Made by a program: the position numbers and the translations under genes. Shown here one piece after another: positions 16,871 to 26,096 of a stretch of 64,000 bases of DNA (position 1 is its first letter; each line of letters begins with the position of its first letter). The DNA is from Casp-actino8 sp032118015. GTDB lineage: Bacteria; Actinomycetota; Acidimicrobiia; Acidimicrobiales; Ilumatobacteraceae. The stretch lies in contig JAULYE010000010.1 of the NCBI GenBank assembly GCA_032118015.1, positions 1 to 64,000 of the forward strand, given 5' to 3'. Below the pieces are notes generated by a model. That model made no database searches, was not told where the DNA came from, and saw only the letters and a list, made by a program, of their open reading frames with translations.

Positions 16871-17767
16871 ATGTTTGGGCAACAACGACGTGGTGGATCT
16901 TTGGCGTTGGCGACGTCGGTGCTTTTCGTTCTTGGTCTTGGTCTCGCCACAGAGTCACCGGGGCCGGTGTCGGCGGCAGGGACGTGCAGTGCGGCTCCCT
17001 ACTTGGCACAAGGTGCATCGACGAGTGTTGCCAACGTGCTCGTGACCGCCACCGTCAACACGGCGAAGTCCGTCGGTGGTCAGCCCACCTATTACCTGCA
17101 TCAATCGGTTCCGGCCTCGACAACACCTGCTCTCGATACGACGTGGACGTTCTCGCCAGGCATCTCCGAAGTCCAGTTCACAACCATTTTTCACGCTGAT
17201 GGCAGTTCGCCTGAGAACTATGCCTTCACTGCAAAGAACTCATCGGGTGGAACCGTGCGCACCTTCGACATCACCGACGTGGACGGCAGCTTTCGGTATG
17301 CGTTTTCTGCTCCCGTCACCGAGATCGTGACCACCTACACCCCGACGTCGGGCATATTTGGCTCGTACTTGATCATGAGCCTGTCATCGGAGCCGGGTGC
17401 GTGCGGCGCGGTCGACCGTCCGGCAACTGTTCGAGCTCCCTCTGGCACCATGACGGCCGGAGCAACGCCTCCGACACTCACGGCAACTGCGTTCGTGACA
17501 GGACCCAATCCGGAGACGCCGGTGACGTTCATGACTGCGCCAACGTGCGGTCTGGAAGATGGTCTCGGCAACCCGGTCGTGCTCTCGAGATCGACGCCGG
17601 TGGGAACGTACGTCGTCGTCTGTGTCGGTGGCACGGCGACGGGTTTCGAATTGCTCACTTACCTCGACGGAGTGTTCGCGGTGGAGGAATACCGGCGGGG
17701 CTTTCCAGAGGACTACCTGGAGCGTCGTTTGGCTGCCGAAGCCTCGCTTCTTCCCGATACGCGCTGA
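16871..17767 (+). CDS. Secreted MBG-domain protein ending in LPDTR
   Basis: The 298-residue product has a signal peptide (MFGQQRRGGSLALATSVLF..., cleavage likely after VSA), then an unrecognised beta-rich domain. From about residue 190 to 275 there is an MBG-like Ig-fold domain (TPTCGLEDG-type Cys, STPVGTYVVVCVGGTA). The C-terminus is YLERRLAAEASLLPDTR, with the stop directly after. The sortase-like LPDT is therefore the terminus, and no membrane segment follows in any frame. The ATG at 16871 is preferred over 16865 because the paralogue at 18002 conserves GAGGTG seven bases before the equivalent ATG. It is likely a tandem duplicate of the next gene. Confidence 0.8.
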   Translation: MFGQQRRGGSLALATSVLFVLGLGLATESPGPVSAAGTCSAAPYLAQGASTSVANVLVTATVNTAKSVGGQPTYYLHQSVPASTTPALDTTWTFSPGISEVQFTTIFHADGSSPENYAFTAKNSSGGTVRTFDITDVDGSFRYAFSAPVTEIVTTYTPTSGIFGSYLIMSLSSEPGACGAVDRPATVRAPSGTMTAGATPPTLTATAFVTGPNPETPVTFMTAPTCGLEDGLGNPVVLSRSTPVGTYVVVCVGGTATGFELLTYLDGVFAVEEYRRGFPEDYLERRLAAEASLLPDTR

Positions 17768-18001
17768 ACCCCGTTCCTGATACCTCATCCGGGGTCATGG
17801 CGAGGATCGTTGGTTCGGGGACGACCGTACATTCGAGGTGGTCCTTGAACACGTCGTCGATCGGGGCCCTCAAGCGGATTGGTTTACGCCGGGCAATCGC
17901 ATATTGGATGCTTGGAGTGCCATTGCCGGCCATGATACAGTTCAGTAGACGTGTGGTAAGGCGCAATTGAGCAGGCGCCCGTCGACAAGAGGTGAGTGAC
18001 G

Positions 18002-18919
18002 ATGTTCGGGCAACGACGACGTGGCGCGTCTTTTATTGTGACGACCTTGATGACCGTGGGCCTGGTGGCCGTCACGGGAGAGTCAGGGCCGGTGTCGGCC
18101 GCTGACGAGGGCGAGGTTTTGCGGTGCACCCCAGTGGTGTATCTCGCTCAGGGAACATCGGTGACAGTCGAGGGCGTTACGGTCACCGCCACACTAAATA
18201 CGGCACGTGAAAGTGTGGCCGGAGCCATCAACCCGTACGCGTATTTCTTGGGAGCCCTGTTTGAGCCGGTTGGGTTCGTGGGCTGGCCGGCATCCTTCGA
18301 GACGTCCTGGGAGTTCGATCCACCGATTCCCGCTGTGCGGTTCGAGACGCAATATCACACTGACGGGATAGGAGAGACGTTCACCTTGACTGCGAGAAAC
18401 TCGAATCTCGCGAGCCCTCAGATTTGGACGACCGCGATCGTCGATCAGAACACGACCGTTCAAACCGTATTCTCGTCACCTGCGGACAAGATCGATGCGA
18501 GGTTCTCGCCGGAAGTTGGTCAGTTCGCCTCGTATCTCATCATGTGCATTCCCATCCGATCGGCGACCGTGCAAGCGCCGTCCGGCTCCATGGTCACGGG
18601 CGAACAACTGCCGTCACTCGTTGCGACCGCTTTCGTGACACCAGGGATTGTGTCCACAGCAGCTAACACACCAGTGACATTCGATCAGGAGCCAACGTGC
18701 GGTCTGGAAGATGGTCTCGGCAACTCGGTCGTGCTCTCGAGCTCGACACCCGCGGGGACATACGCCGTCGTCTGTGTCGGTGGCACGGCGACGGGTTTCG
18801 AATTACTCACTTACCTCGACGGAGTGTTCGTGGTAGAGGAGTACCGGCGGGGCTTTCCAGAGGACTACCTCGAGCGTCGTTTGGCTGCCGAGGCCTCGCT
18901 TCTTCCTGACACGCATTGA
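18002..18919 (+). CDS. Secreted MBG-domain protein ending in LPDTH (paralogue of preceding gene)
   Basis: The 305-residue protein starts MFGQRRRGASFIVTTLMTVG, an evident signal peptide. Its N-terminal domain is only moderately similar to its upstream neighbour's. The last roughly 75 codons (from CGLEDGLGN to the end) are over 90 percent identical at the nucleotide level by eye. It ends EASLLPDTH with an immediate stop. The MBG-like domain is intact. The 5' region (GAGCAGGCG through the RBS) is also duplicated, so the whole unit including its leader was copied. A GTG at 17996 is in frame but has no space for the ribosome-binding site. No catalytic motif is visible; a structural or adhesive surface role is inferred. 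Confidence 0.8.
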   Translation: MFGQRRRGASFIVTTLMTVGLVAVTGESGPVSAADEGEVLRCTPVVYLAQGTSVTVEGVTVTATLNTARESVAGAINPYAYFLGALFEPVGFVGWPASFETSWEFDPPIPAVRFETQYHTDGIGETFTLTARNSNLASPQIWTTAIVDQNTTVQTVFSSPADKIDARFSPEVGQFASYLIMCIPIRSATVQAPSGSMVTGEQLPSLVATAFVTPGIVSTAANTPVTFDQEPTCGLEDGLGNSVVLSSSTPAGTYAVVCVGGTATGFELLTYLDGVFVVEEYRRGFPEDYLERRLAAEASLLPDTH

Positions 18920-18995
18920 TCGAAAACGCCACCTGATTTCCGAAGCCAATCGAGCCTTCAGATGGGCGGGAAAGCCCGCTGTCATGTAAATCGCG

Positions 18996-20018
18996 ATGGG
19001 TGTGGTCCCACTGGCGCTGATCGGCGGAGTTCTCGGCGGATCGCAGACAGCCGGCGCAGGTGCCGCCGTCTTCGGCGTCGACTACTTCATATCCGCGCCG
19101 CTGGTACAGGGGTCGTACGTATCGTTGACGTCTGAATTTATCCAGGAAACATTTGATGGCTATGGCTATGGCTCGGGCCCGTGCCCCAGCTCGTTGGCTA
19201 GCGGAGCAATCACGGTGACCGCCGGCGTGTGCACAGTCAGCGCATTAAACGAGTACGGGGGAGCGAGTTCCACAGGTGCAACTGCCAACGTGGATGACGC
19301 TGGCTGGAACTATGCCACGACTGGAGGCACTGGACTGATCGAGTTCACGATGTCGGCTCCACAGAGGTACCTCGGATTTTGGTGGAGTGCTGGTTCGGCC
19401 TCGAACGCTGTGACGTTCTACAGCGGTGAAACGGAGATCTTGAGTTTGACCACTGCTGAAGTCTTCGCCCTGTTCGGCAGTGCCCCCACGAACCAGGCCA
19501 CGTACACGGTGGACGACGTATCAACTGTTGATGCCATTGACCCGAGCATCGAAGCCACAAACGGATCGGCGTATTTCAAGCATCATTACTTCGGGAATCC
19601 ACGCGGATACTCCACGACCTCTCCAACGTGGGCTCAATGGAACTTGCACACCTTGGCAAGATCGGAGCCGTTCGTCTACCTCCACATTTTCAGCAAGGGT
19701 GGTCTCTACTTCGACCGCGTGGTCTTTTCGGGTGGTGGATTCGAATTCGACAACTTCGTCGTCTCGCCGTTGGCCCAGACGCCGAATGGCTCTCTCGTGC
19801 CTGTGGGAGGTGTGGAGGGCACGCCTCCTCCAGACTTCGAACCAGATAGTCGTCCGCGCACTCCGTCGATCGATCTGGATCACTACCTCGTGCGGACGGA
19901 GTTGCCTGACACCGGCGCTGAGTCTGGTGCCGTTGCGTGGATCGGGGCGTGCCTCGTGCTTGGCGGAGGTGCCATCACGGTCAGGGTTCGTCGATCAAGG
20001 GTGCGCCTGACAGCTTGA
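18996..20018 (+). CDS. LPXTG-anchored surface protein, DYYIS-PLVQG paralogue 1
   Basis: The 340-residue protein begins with a short hydrophobic segment (MGVVPLALIGGVLGGSQTAGA), then FGVDYFISAPLVQGSYV. A beta-sandwich-like domain follows with YLGFWWSAGSASNAVTFYSG, HHYFGNPRG and FEFDNFVVSP. It ends in a classic sorting signal: ELPDTG, a hydrophobic segment (AVAWIGACLVLGGGAI) and a basic tail (RVRRSRVRLTA). The domain pattern resembles PEP-CTERM/choice-of-anchor surface proteins. Unlike its two paralogues (25041, 30858) it lacks a charged n-region at this start. An ATG at 18962 encodes MGGKARCHVNR but is in another frame, suggesting a 1-bp frameshift or sequence error. Confidence 0.75.
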   Translation: MGVVPLALIGGVLGGSQTAGAGAAVFGVDYFISAPLVQGSYVSLTSEFIQETFDGYGYGSGPCPSSLASGAITVTAGVCTVSALNEYGGASSTGATANVDDAGWNYATTGGTGLIEFTMSAPQRYLGFWWSAGSASNAVTFYSGETEILSLTTAEVFALFGSAPTNQATYTVDDVSTVDAIDPSIEATNGSAYFKHHYFGNPRGYSTTSPTWAQWNLHTLARSEPFVYLHIFSKGGLYFDRVVFSGGGFEFDNFVVSPLAQTPNGSLVPVGGVEGTPPPDFEPDSRPRTPSIDLDHYLVRTELPDTGAESGAVAWIGACLVLGGGAITVRVRRSRVRLTA

Positions 20019-20019
20019 T

Positions 20020-20033
20020 TGCCCGATCGGGCA
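20020..20033. terminator. Short palindrome after the LPXTG gene
   Basis: TGCCCGATCGGGCA begins two bases after the stop codon. It is a short stem with no T-run, so terminator function is weakly supported. Confidence 0.3.
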
Positions 20034-20164
20034 CATGTCAACGCAACTCCTGCCTGATCATCTGAACTGTTGCCGACAAGACGCCCATCCGCAATCGACC
20101 CTCCTACGGTTGGTCGTGTCGGAAACAGGTTCGCATCGTCGAATCAAGAGCAGAGGATTTCTTT

Positions 20165-21463
20165 GTGGTGCGTCATTCGAAATCGATGGTCGAGAAGTTG
20201 GTAATCAGAGTGTGTATCGGGGTGGCGGCGGGGTCGGTGCTCGGTCTCGTGGCGCTCGAGAGTCCACTGAGTGCGGCTGGCACTCTTGAGGATTTCGAGT
20301 CCGATAGCGAGGGTGGATATCCAGCGAATTGGACCGTTGTTCAAGAACGTGTCGTTCTCGGTGAAACGTCGCTGGCAGGTTGTACATCGATCGATCAGGC
20401 GTCGTACGACACCTTGGACAATCTCGATGATCCGTGGCGTTTCTTGTGGAGCCCTGAGAGACCTGGCATCGATAGGTCGCCGACTTTCGGCACGCTCGGT
20501 TCTGGTACGCACGACGAGTACGGATACTTCCGCGAATGGTTCGCTCCCGGTGAATCGAGTCAGTACCTCGTTGATGGAAGCATTCAGTCCTGGTGGTATG
20601 ACGGTTACTACGGCTTCGGTCCAGAGGACGACTATCCGAACAACTTCGACCAACTCACCGTCGATCAACGCGTCGACCTTTTGGTGATGCAGGCCGAGTA
20701 CCTCAACGACCAGCCAGCGGATCCTCAATGGAGTACCTACGAGGATCGGTACGACGTCATGGTGCTCGACGGCACCGGCTACGGCATCGGATGGAACAGC
20801 CAGGTTCTACAGCTGTACAGCTGGACGGACTCCTACGAAGGCCATGTCATCCACGGCCCGGCGGTCGTCAGCACTGGTGTCTTCAATGTGACGACCGAGG
20901 CAACCGTGAGCTTCAAGTTTTCGGCGTCACGCGACATGGACTATTTCCACGTCTATGGATATCTCCAGGACATCAATGACTGCACGAAGCAGTATCCCGT
21001 CCTGGATGCCACCGGAGAAAGTCTTGGTTGGTCGACGTTTACGGCCGATGTGCCAACCGGGGAATATCGCTTCGTCTTCGTTGGCGGCACGTATGACGGC
21101 ACCTGGGGACAGTTGGGTGGCGCCTTGCTCTGGATCGACGACATTGGATGTGTCGGGCTGGATGGTGGTTCATGTGCAGTCGTCACCTGCGACGCAGATC
21201 CAAACGGTCTGAGCGACTGCACACCTGAGCCGATTGGACCCGGACTCGAGATCGACGAGATCGAGTTCCTCCCCAATGAAAGTGGACCGACGCGTCCGAT
21301 CCAGTGGATTCAGGACGCCCTCGCTGCTGAGACAGTCGAGGAATTGCCTTCGACTGGATCGAATACGAACCTGGTGTCATTAGCCGGAGCACTGACAATT
21401 CTCGGCGCAGGGATAATGGTGCTGCGCCGTCGTCAGACGATCACAGCGTCCTCACGACGATGA
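20165..21463 (+). CDS. LPXTG-anchored secreted protein
   Basis: The 432-residue product has a signal peptide (KLVIRVCIGVAAGSVLGLV...SAAG) and a mature domain starting LEDFESDSEGGYPANWTVV, the opening typical of carbohydrate-binding/jelly-roll beta-sandwiches. It is aromatic-rich in the middle (SWWYDGYYGFGPEDDY). Near residues 355-375 a short Asp-rich, cysteine-containing segment (CDADPNGLSDC) could bind calcium. It ends with ELPSTG, a hydrophobic stretch and RRRQTITASSRR, a complete sortase signal. GTG at 20165 was used, with GTG 20168 adjacent. It is not obviously homologous to the flanking paralogous family. A bidirectional terminator follows. Confidence 0.8.
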   Translation: MVRHSKSMVEKLVIRVCIGVAAGSVLGLVALESPLSAAGTLEDFESDSEGGYPANWTVVQERVVLGETSLAGCTSIDQASYDTLDNLDDPWRFLWSPERPGIDRSPTFGTLGSGTHDEYGYFREWFAPGESSQYLVDGSIQSWWYDGYYGFGPEDDYPNNFDQLTVDQRVDLLVMQAEYLNDQPADPQWSTYEDRYDVMVLDGTGYGIGWNSQVLQLYSWTDSYEGHVIHGPAVVSTGVFNVTTEATVSFKFSASRDMDYFHVYGYLQDINDCTKQYPVLDATGESLGWSTFTADVPTGEYRFVFVGGTYDGTWGQLGGALLWIDDIGCVGLDGGSCAVVTCDADPNGLSDCTPEPIGPGLEIDEIEFLPNESGPTRPIQWIQDALAAETVEELPSTGSNTNLVSLAGALTILGAGIMVLRRRQTITASSRR

Positions 21464-21464
21464 G

Positions 21465-21495
21465 ATCTGGGCGCCAGGATGCCCGGCGCCCAGAT
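21465..21495. terminator. Bidirectional hairpin terminator between convergent genes
   Basis: A perfect 11-bp inverted repeat (ATCTGGGCGCC / GGCGCCCAGAT) with a 9-base loop lies two bases past the stop of the plus-strand LPXTG gene and 25 bp before the stop of the minus-strand lipoprotein gene. Confidence 0.7.
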
Positions 21496-21519
21496 ACTCG
21501 TTTTCCAGGAATGCGTCTT

Positions 21520-22014
21520 TCAGCTACAGGGCTTGGAGGCGAGTTCGCCGCCGAGCGCATTCTGCAGAGCTGACAAGATCTCGTCGATCTCCGTCGACTT
21601 GTCTGCAGTTGACTCGGACAAAGAAAAGGCGCTTGCGGCCCACGTGTCACCGCGCAAATAGCGGATTTCGCCAAGGTGTGAGTCGCTCGTGCACATGATC
21701 TCGCTGTCGATCTCAGATTCGAGAGTCTCGGCATCGGCCCATACGTACGCACTGACTCCGATGGAGGAGAAGGTGTTGCAGATGGCGCGCTCAGCACTGG
21801 TCATCGCCATGGACTCCGGCTGACAGGTGTAGTCGTTGGCTTCGATCGCCTCGGTCACGTTGCCGAGGACCCCGTCGAACGTCTGCTCGCCGGAGTCGCC
21901 GCCGCCAGCCGCATCGCTTCCTGACTGGTCCGATGATCCGCCTCCACACGATGTGAGAAGAACGGCTGCTGCTGATAGGGCTAGGAAGGTATGTCGTTGA
22001 TTTGTCACGGGCAT
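21520..22014 (-). CDS. Putative lipoprotein of unknown function
   Basis: From ATG 22014 the 164-residue protein starts MPVTNQRHTFLALSAAAVLL with the lipobox LLTSC, then a Gly/Ser/Asp-rich linker. The C-terminal domain of about 110 residues has four cysteines (YTCQPES, AICNTF, IMCTSD, KPCS), suggesting disulfides outside the membrane. No family was recognised. It lies 50 bp downstream of the FAH-hydrolase gene on the same strand but is probably a separate unit. Longer in-frame starts upstream overlap the FAH gene and lack a signal sequence. Confidence 0.7.
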   Translation of the reverse strand: MPVTNQRHTFLALSAAAVLLTSCGGGSSDQSGSDAAGGGDSGEQTFDGVLGNVTEAIEANDYTCQPESMAMTSAERAICNTFSSIGVSAYVWADAETLESEIDSEIMCTSDSHLGEIRYLRGDTWAASAFSLSESTADKSTEIDEILSALQNALGGELASKPCS

Positions 22015-22063
22015 GAAAAATAGTTCATCGGCACATTCGGTTCGTGGATGGCTTGGATGTGGG

Positions 22064-22918
22064 TCAGCGGCAGACGTTGCGCGTGTGTCCGACACCGTCG
22101 AGCGTCGACACGAGGACATCCCCCGGCTTCAAGAACGTCGGCGGCTTGTGCGACATGCCAACTCCACCTGGCGTGCCGGTGTAGATCACATCACCAGGGA
22201 GAAGTTCGACGATCGTCGACAGGTACGAAATGATCGTCGGCACATCGAAGATCAAGTCGTCGGTGAGCGTGTCTTGCACCGTCTCACCGTTGAGCGTCAT
22301 CGACAGATGCATGCGATCGCGATTGGCGAGATCTGCTGCGTCCATGAGCCAGGGCCCGAATGGCGAGTAACCCCGACGGCTCTTACCGAGGTTGAACTGC
22401 GGCGGTTGCGTGGCGAACTGCAGAGTTCGATCGGAGATGTCTTGACCGACGGCCACGCCGGCGACGTGATCCCACGCCGAAGCGGCGGGAATATCGCGCC
22501 CACCAGTCGCGATCACGGCGACGAGTTCGACTTCCCAGTCCACTGTCTGTGAACCGAGCGTGATGTCGGCGTTCGGTGCAGCGATCGAACTGGTGAACTT
22601 GGTGAACGTCAATGGACTCGCCGGAATCGGCATACCGGATTCCTCGGCGTGTGTGCGGTAGTTGAGGCCGATCCCGAACACTTGATACGGCATGGGTGAT
22701 GGTGCACCGAGTAGCGACGCATCGATCGATGGTGCCGTGTCGAACGCGCTCGATGGGAGTGATGCGCTGAACGCGCGGAGTGCGTCCCACCGTGCGAAGG
22801 CGTCCATCGGTTCGGGAGAGAATGCTTCGTTGGACGCCGTCTCGAGATCGACGTACCGGGTGCCGTCATCGCTCACGAGAACTGCGCGCCCACCGATGTT
22901 CGCGTAGCGAAGAGTCAT
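22064..22918 (-). CDS. Fumarylacetoacetate hydrolase (FAH) family protein
   Basis: FAH-family enzymes hydrolyse or decarboxylate/tautomerise 2-oxo acids during aromatic and sugar-acid catabolism. From ATG 22918 the 284-residue protein shows QVFGIGLNYRTHAEESGMP, FTKFTSSI, VDWEVELVAVI (with the conserved metal-binding Glu pair), GQDISDRTLQF and VIYTGTPGGVG. All core ligands appear present. The ATG overlaps the stop of the upstream MFS gene by 4 bp (ATGA), indicating translational coupling and a shared pathway: transporter plus hydrolase. The exact substrate is unknown. Confidence 0.88.
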   Translation of the reverse strand: MTLRYANIGGRAVLVSDDGTRYVDLETASNEAFSPEPMDAFARWDALRAFSASLPSSAFDTAPSIDASLLGAPSPMPYQVFGIGLNYRTHAEESGMPIPASPLTFTKFTSSIAAPNADITLGSQTVDWEVELVAVIATGGRDIPAASAWDHVAGVAVGQDISDRTLQFATQPPQFNLGKSRRGYSPFGPWLMDAADLANRDRMHLSMTLNGETVQDTLTDDLIFDVPTIISYLSTIVELLPGDVIYTGTPGGVGMSHKPPTFLKPGDVLVSTLDGVGHTRNVCR

Positions 22919-24195
22919 ACGTCGGACTGTACCAGTGCCGATTTTGGAGAAAGCTTGTGAGTAATCGGTCGGTCTCGGTTTTCGCTTCGTGACATGAACA
23001 AGAAGGCGAGCGCACTCAAGGCGCTGACAGTTGCACAGACAGCAATGATCACTCGACCATTCGTCGGATCGAATGTCAGCAAACCGATGAGGAGACCGAC
23101 GAGGAAGAGAAGATTGTGGTTGACGTCGTAGAGAGCGAACTCGCGGCCGCCTGCTCCGGGGATTGCATTCGACTGCACAGTTGCGTCGGAACACAGCCGA
23201 ATGTTCTGGAAGACGAATGTGCTGAAACCGAATCCCAGCAGGTATGCAATTCGCGTGTCGACGATCACCATCAGTGTGAACATGATCGCCGTACTGGTGA
23301 ATGCGAGGAGGGTCATCATCCGTCGACTGAAATGCTCATTGACCCATTCGGCGGTGTTGGTGCCGATGAAGGTTCCCAGTCCACTCGCGCCCATCACGGC
23401 CGCGAAAGCGACGGCCGAATTCGCGTTGGATCCGTCACCGATCAGAGCAACACAGGCGAGTACCACTCCGAGAAGAAGACGATTGAGGCCAGTTGCTGTC
23501 ATGGCGTAGCGAAGTTTTGGGACTCGCAAGTGTTCGAGCACTTCGCTCCATCGAGCAATGGTGTGTTCACGCCCACCACCAGTCGACCCGGCAATCGTTC
23601 GGATCCACAACGCTGACATTGCATGTCCGATAGCGACGATCACGAAACCTGTGGGTCCGATCAACCACAACAGTGCGACACCACACCCACCTCCGACCAC
23701 ACCGGCCACCGTTCCCACTGTCAAGCTCGCTGAGTCTGCGGCTACCAGTTCGTGGTTACGAACCAGGTGGCGAATGGACGCAAGACGCGCTGTGTATAGA
23801 ACCTTCGAAGTGCACAACGACACCGCCCAGATGACGAACATGACCGGATCGACATCGAAAAGCGCAGCAAACAGAAGTCCGAGGACGAGGACGACTCGCA
23901 ACATCTGCCCGTGGAACATGATCCCTCGTCGAGTGAAGCGATCAGCCATGAATCCGCTCAATGGTCCGGCCAACAAAATGGGAAGAGCTGAGGTCGCGAC
24001 CATCGTTGCAATCTGCGACGTCGCAGGTCCCTTCGGGGTGAGGAACAAGACGAGACCAGCCAGGATGACCGTGCCTGCGGCGTCGCTGGCCTGAGAGGTG
24101 AATTGGGACAGAAGCAGCCGCCTGAAGTCGGAGTAGCGCAGGAGATCGCGACGTCGGACATGCAGAGCATTGTCTGAGCGAGTCAGTGTCGGCAT
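22915..24195 (-). CDS. Major facilitator superfamily transporter
   Basis: From ATG 24195 the 426-residue protein has about 12 hydrophobic segments. The MFS loop motif ADRFTRRG follows the second segment (LLAGPLSGFMADRFTRRG), with PILLAGPLSGF just before it. A cytoplasmic N-terminus (MPTLTRSDNALHVRRRDLL) precedes the first segment. The family resembles drug/metabolite exporters of the MFS_3 type. An in-frame upstream start at 24300 is possible, but it adds non-hydrophobic residues of poor quality. It is coupled by a 4-bp overlap to the FAH hydrolase gene, so it may import or export that enzyme's substrate. Confidence 0.85.
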   Translation of the reverse strand: MPTLTRSDNALHVRRRDLLRYSDFRRLLLSQFTSQASDAAGTVILAGLVLFLTPKGPATSQIATMVATSALPILLAGPLSGFMADRFTRRGIMFHGQMLRVVLVLGLLFAALFDVDPVMFVIWAVSLCTSKVLYTARLASIRHLVRNHELVAADSASLTVGTVAGVVGGGCGVALLWLIGPTGFVIVAIGHAMSALWIRTIAGSTGGGREHTIARWSEVLEHLRVPKLRYAMTATGLNRLLLGVVLACVALIGDGSNANSAVAFAAVMGASGLGTFIGTNTAEWVNEHFSRRMMTLLAFTSTAIMFTLMVIVDTRIAYLLGFGFSTFVFQNIRLCSDATVQSNAIPGAGGREFALYDVNHNLLFLVGLLIGLLTFDPTNGRVIIAVCATVSALSALAFLFMSRSENRDRPITHKLSPKSALVQSDV

Positions 24196-24375
24196 CGGGA
24201 ATTCGTCCACGCAGACACTCTCCCCAATGGAAATGACGGTGTTGGAAGGTTGCGGTGAACTTTGGCTGAACTTTGACCAGGACCGAGACCTATGAGGCAC
24301 CTTGTAGGGCGAGCTTCACCGTTTGGCGATCATCAACCTGCCGCGTCTCCACGAGCGCGACAACAGCGCCGCCGG

Positions 24376-24933
24376 TCAGAGAGTGTCGGGCAGTGCGGAG
24401 GTTTCGGATCGATCGCGCAGGACGAAGTTCGGTACTTCGATGTCGGGCATCGTGTCGAAGTACCGAACCCTGATCGACGTGCTGCACAACACCGATTGTG
24501 GGTTCTCCGATGGGTCATCGCTCGTCGAGGTGTAGGCCACGTTGATGGTGTAGCCGTCGCCGTCTTCGAGGGGCAGTGAGACGCCGAGGAAGAACTCGAG
24601 TGTGTCTTCGAGATCGAAGCGAGAGACATCAGCGGTTGTTTCGATGTTGACTGGAGTGAAACCACCGGCCAATTCCTGCCACGGTTCGGAGTCACGAGAG
24701 ATCCATTGCCACATCGCAGCTGGTGCCACCCATCCAGATGCGGAACCGGAGAAGGTTGCGATGGGCTCGAACCGATTCTGGTCGCCGGCGAGAAGGACGA
24801 AACCAGGTTCGTAGGAGATGTCGCATGTTCCCCCCGAACCAGCCGATGCACTAGAGGTACCGAAGGTGAGTGACGCGAGGGCGATCGCTGCGGCGGACAG
24901 CGCACGTGTTCGGATTGGGTGATTGTGATGCAT
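24376..24933 (-). CDS. Secreted protein ending in LPDTL
   Basis: The 185-residue protein begins MHHNHPIRTRALSAAAIALA with a signal peptide cleaved near SSASAG. A single extracellular domain with two cysteines follows (GTCDISYEPGFVLLAG, SVLCSTSIRV). Its last residues are SALPDTL, so it stops one residue after LPDT with no membrane segment. That is the same arrangement as the genes at 16871, 18002 and 33689, but on unrelated sequence. The domain family was not recognised. It is divergent from the LPNTG protein gene at 25041, with a 107-bp gap that must hold both promoters. Confidence 0.72.
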   Translation of the reverse strand: MHHNHPIRTRALSAAAIALASLTFGTSSASAGSGGTCDISYEPGFVLLAGDQNRFEPIATFSGSASGWVAPAAMWQWISRDSEPWQELAGGFTPVNIETTADVSRFDLEDTLEFFLGVSLPLEDGDGYTINVAYTSTSDDPSENPQSVLCSTSIRVRYFDTMPDIEVPNFVLRDRSETSALPDTL

Positions 24934-25040
24934 GAGAATTCCCTAAAGTCGGACTGAATAGATACGTCACAGAGAGTAGATCAATCGGGTCTCAGTAGCG
25001 CAGTTTTTTAGGAACATTGTTGGTTTATGGTGAGGACATT

Positions 25041-26096
25041 GTGAGCGGAACAGCAGTTAAGCGCGTCCTATTTTTCGTTGTCCCCCTCCTCACGGTCGGT
25101 GGCACCCTTGGCGGGTCATCGGGGGTGAGCGCCGGAGTGTCCGAGTACGGCGTGGACTACTACATCTCACCACCACTCGTTCAGGGATCGTACGTGCCTG
25201 GGCAATCCGAGGACTTCAACGATTTTGATACCGCGGCTACTTGTCCGCCGACGATTGCCAATGGAGAGATCGCCGTGACGGGTGCGTGCAAAACTCTGAT
25301 AGCGGATGGATCCGGAGGAGCAACTGCGGAAGCAATAGATCCGACTCCCACAGTGGGCGCACCAGGTTCGGATTACGCAAGCACAGACTCTGGGGGAGAG
25401 ATCACCTTCATCATGCCCGAGGCTCAGCGTTATCTGGGTTTCTGGTGGAGCGCAGGTTCCGGCGGCAACATTGTTCGATTCTTTGACGGGGACAACGAGG
25501 TGCTCTCGTTGAACACCGATGACCTAACGGCTCTTCTCGGGTTAGCGCCAACCAGTGTCGGTGACTTCGGATCGACAGGATTTATCGAGTCCCTGGATAC
25601 GGCCTCGACCTACGTCAGACATCACTATTTTGGTAATCCGCGCGGTGTGTTGGCCAGCGCGGCTGGCAGCCCACCGGTGATGACGGCAGCGCTGTGGGAG
25701 GGGAACACAACCAATTACGTGCCCGTCCCTGGCGGAACCATTTACTCGGAACCCTTCGTCTACCTTCATGTCCTCGGACAGGGAAACTTGAGCTTCGACC
25801 GGGTGACCTTTTCCGGCTTCGGCTTCGAATTCGACAACTTCGTGGTGTCGCCGTTCAGTCAAACACCACAGGGCTCATTGGTTCTTGCTGGTTCCGCCGC
25901 CGGAACGCCGCCGCCGGACTTCGAGCCGCCAGCTGGTGGCGGTCGCACACCGTCGATCGATCTCGGTCATTATCTCGAACGCTCTGAGTTGCCCAACACG
26001 GGCCGCCGCAACATGAGTCTCGAGTGGATGGCAGCAACGTTCGTTGCAATCGGAACGATTCTCTTGGGTGCACAGCGACGCATACGTCGCGTGTGA
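25041..26096 (+). CDS. LPXTG-anchored surface protein, DYYIS-PLVQG paralogue 2
   Basis: The 351-residue protein has a proper signal peptide (VSGTAVKRVLFFVVPLLTVG) followed by YGVDYYISPPLVQGSYV. The domain shares YLGFWWSAGSGGNIVRFFDG, HHYFGNPRG and FEFDNFVVSPFSQTP with paralogue 1. A Pro-rich stalk (PPPDFEPPAGGGRTPSIDL) leads to HYLERSELPNTG, a hydrophobic stretch (EWMAATFVAIGTILLGA) and a basic tail. GTG 25041 was chosen because GGTGAGGA lies 4 bases upstream; in-frame TTG 25017 lacks one. The LPNTG indicates covalent wall anchoring by a sortase, but no sortase gene is in the window. Confidence 0.82.
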   Translation: MSGTAVKRVLFFVVPLLTVGGTLGGSSGVSAGVSEYGVDYYISPPLVQGSYVPGQSEDFNDFDTAATCPPTIANGEIAVTGACKTLIADGSGGATAEAIDPTPTVGAPGSDYASTDSGGEITFIMPEAQRYLGFWWSAGSGGNIVRFFDGDNEVLSLNTDDLTALLGLAPTSVGDFGSTGFIESLDTASTYVRHHYFGNPRGVLASAAGSPPVMTAALWEGNTTNYVPVPGGTIYSEPFVYLHVLGQGNLSFDRVTFSGFGFEFDNFVVSPFSQTPQGSLVLAGSAAGTPPPDFEPPAGGGRTPSIDLGHYLERSELPNTGRRNMSLEWMAATFVAIGTILLGAQRRIRRV

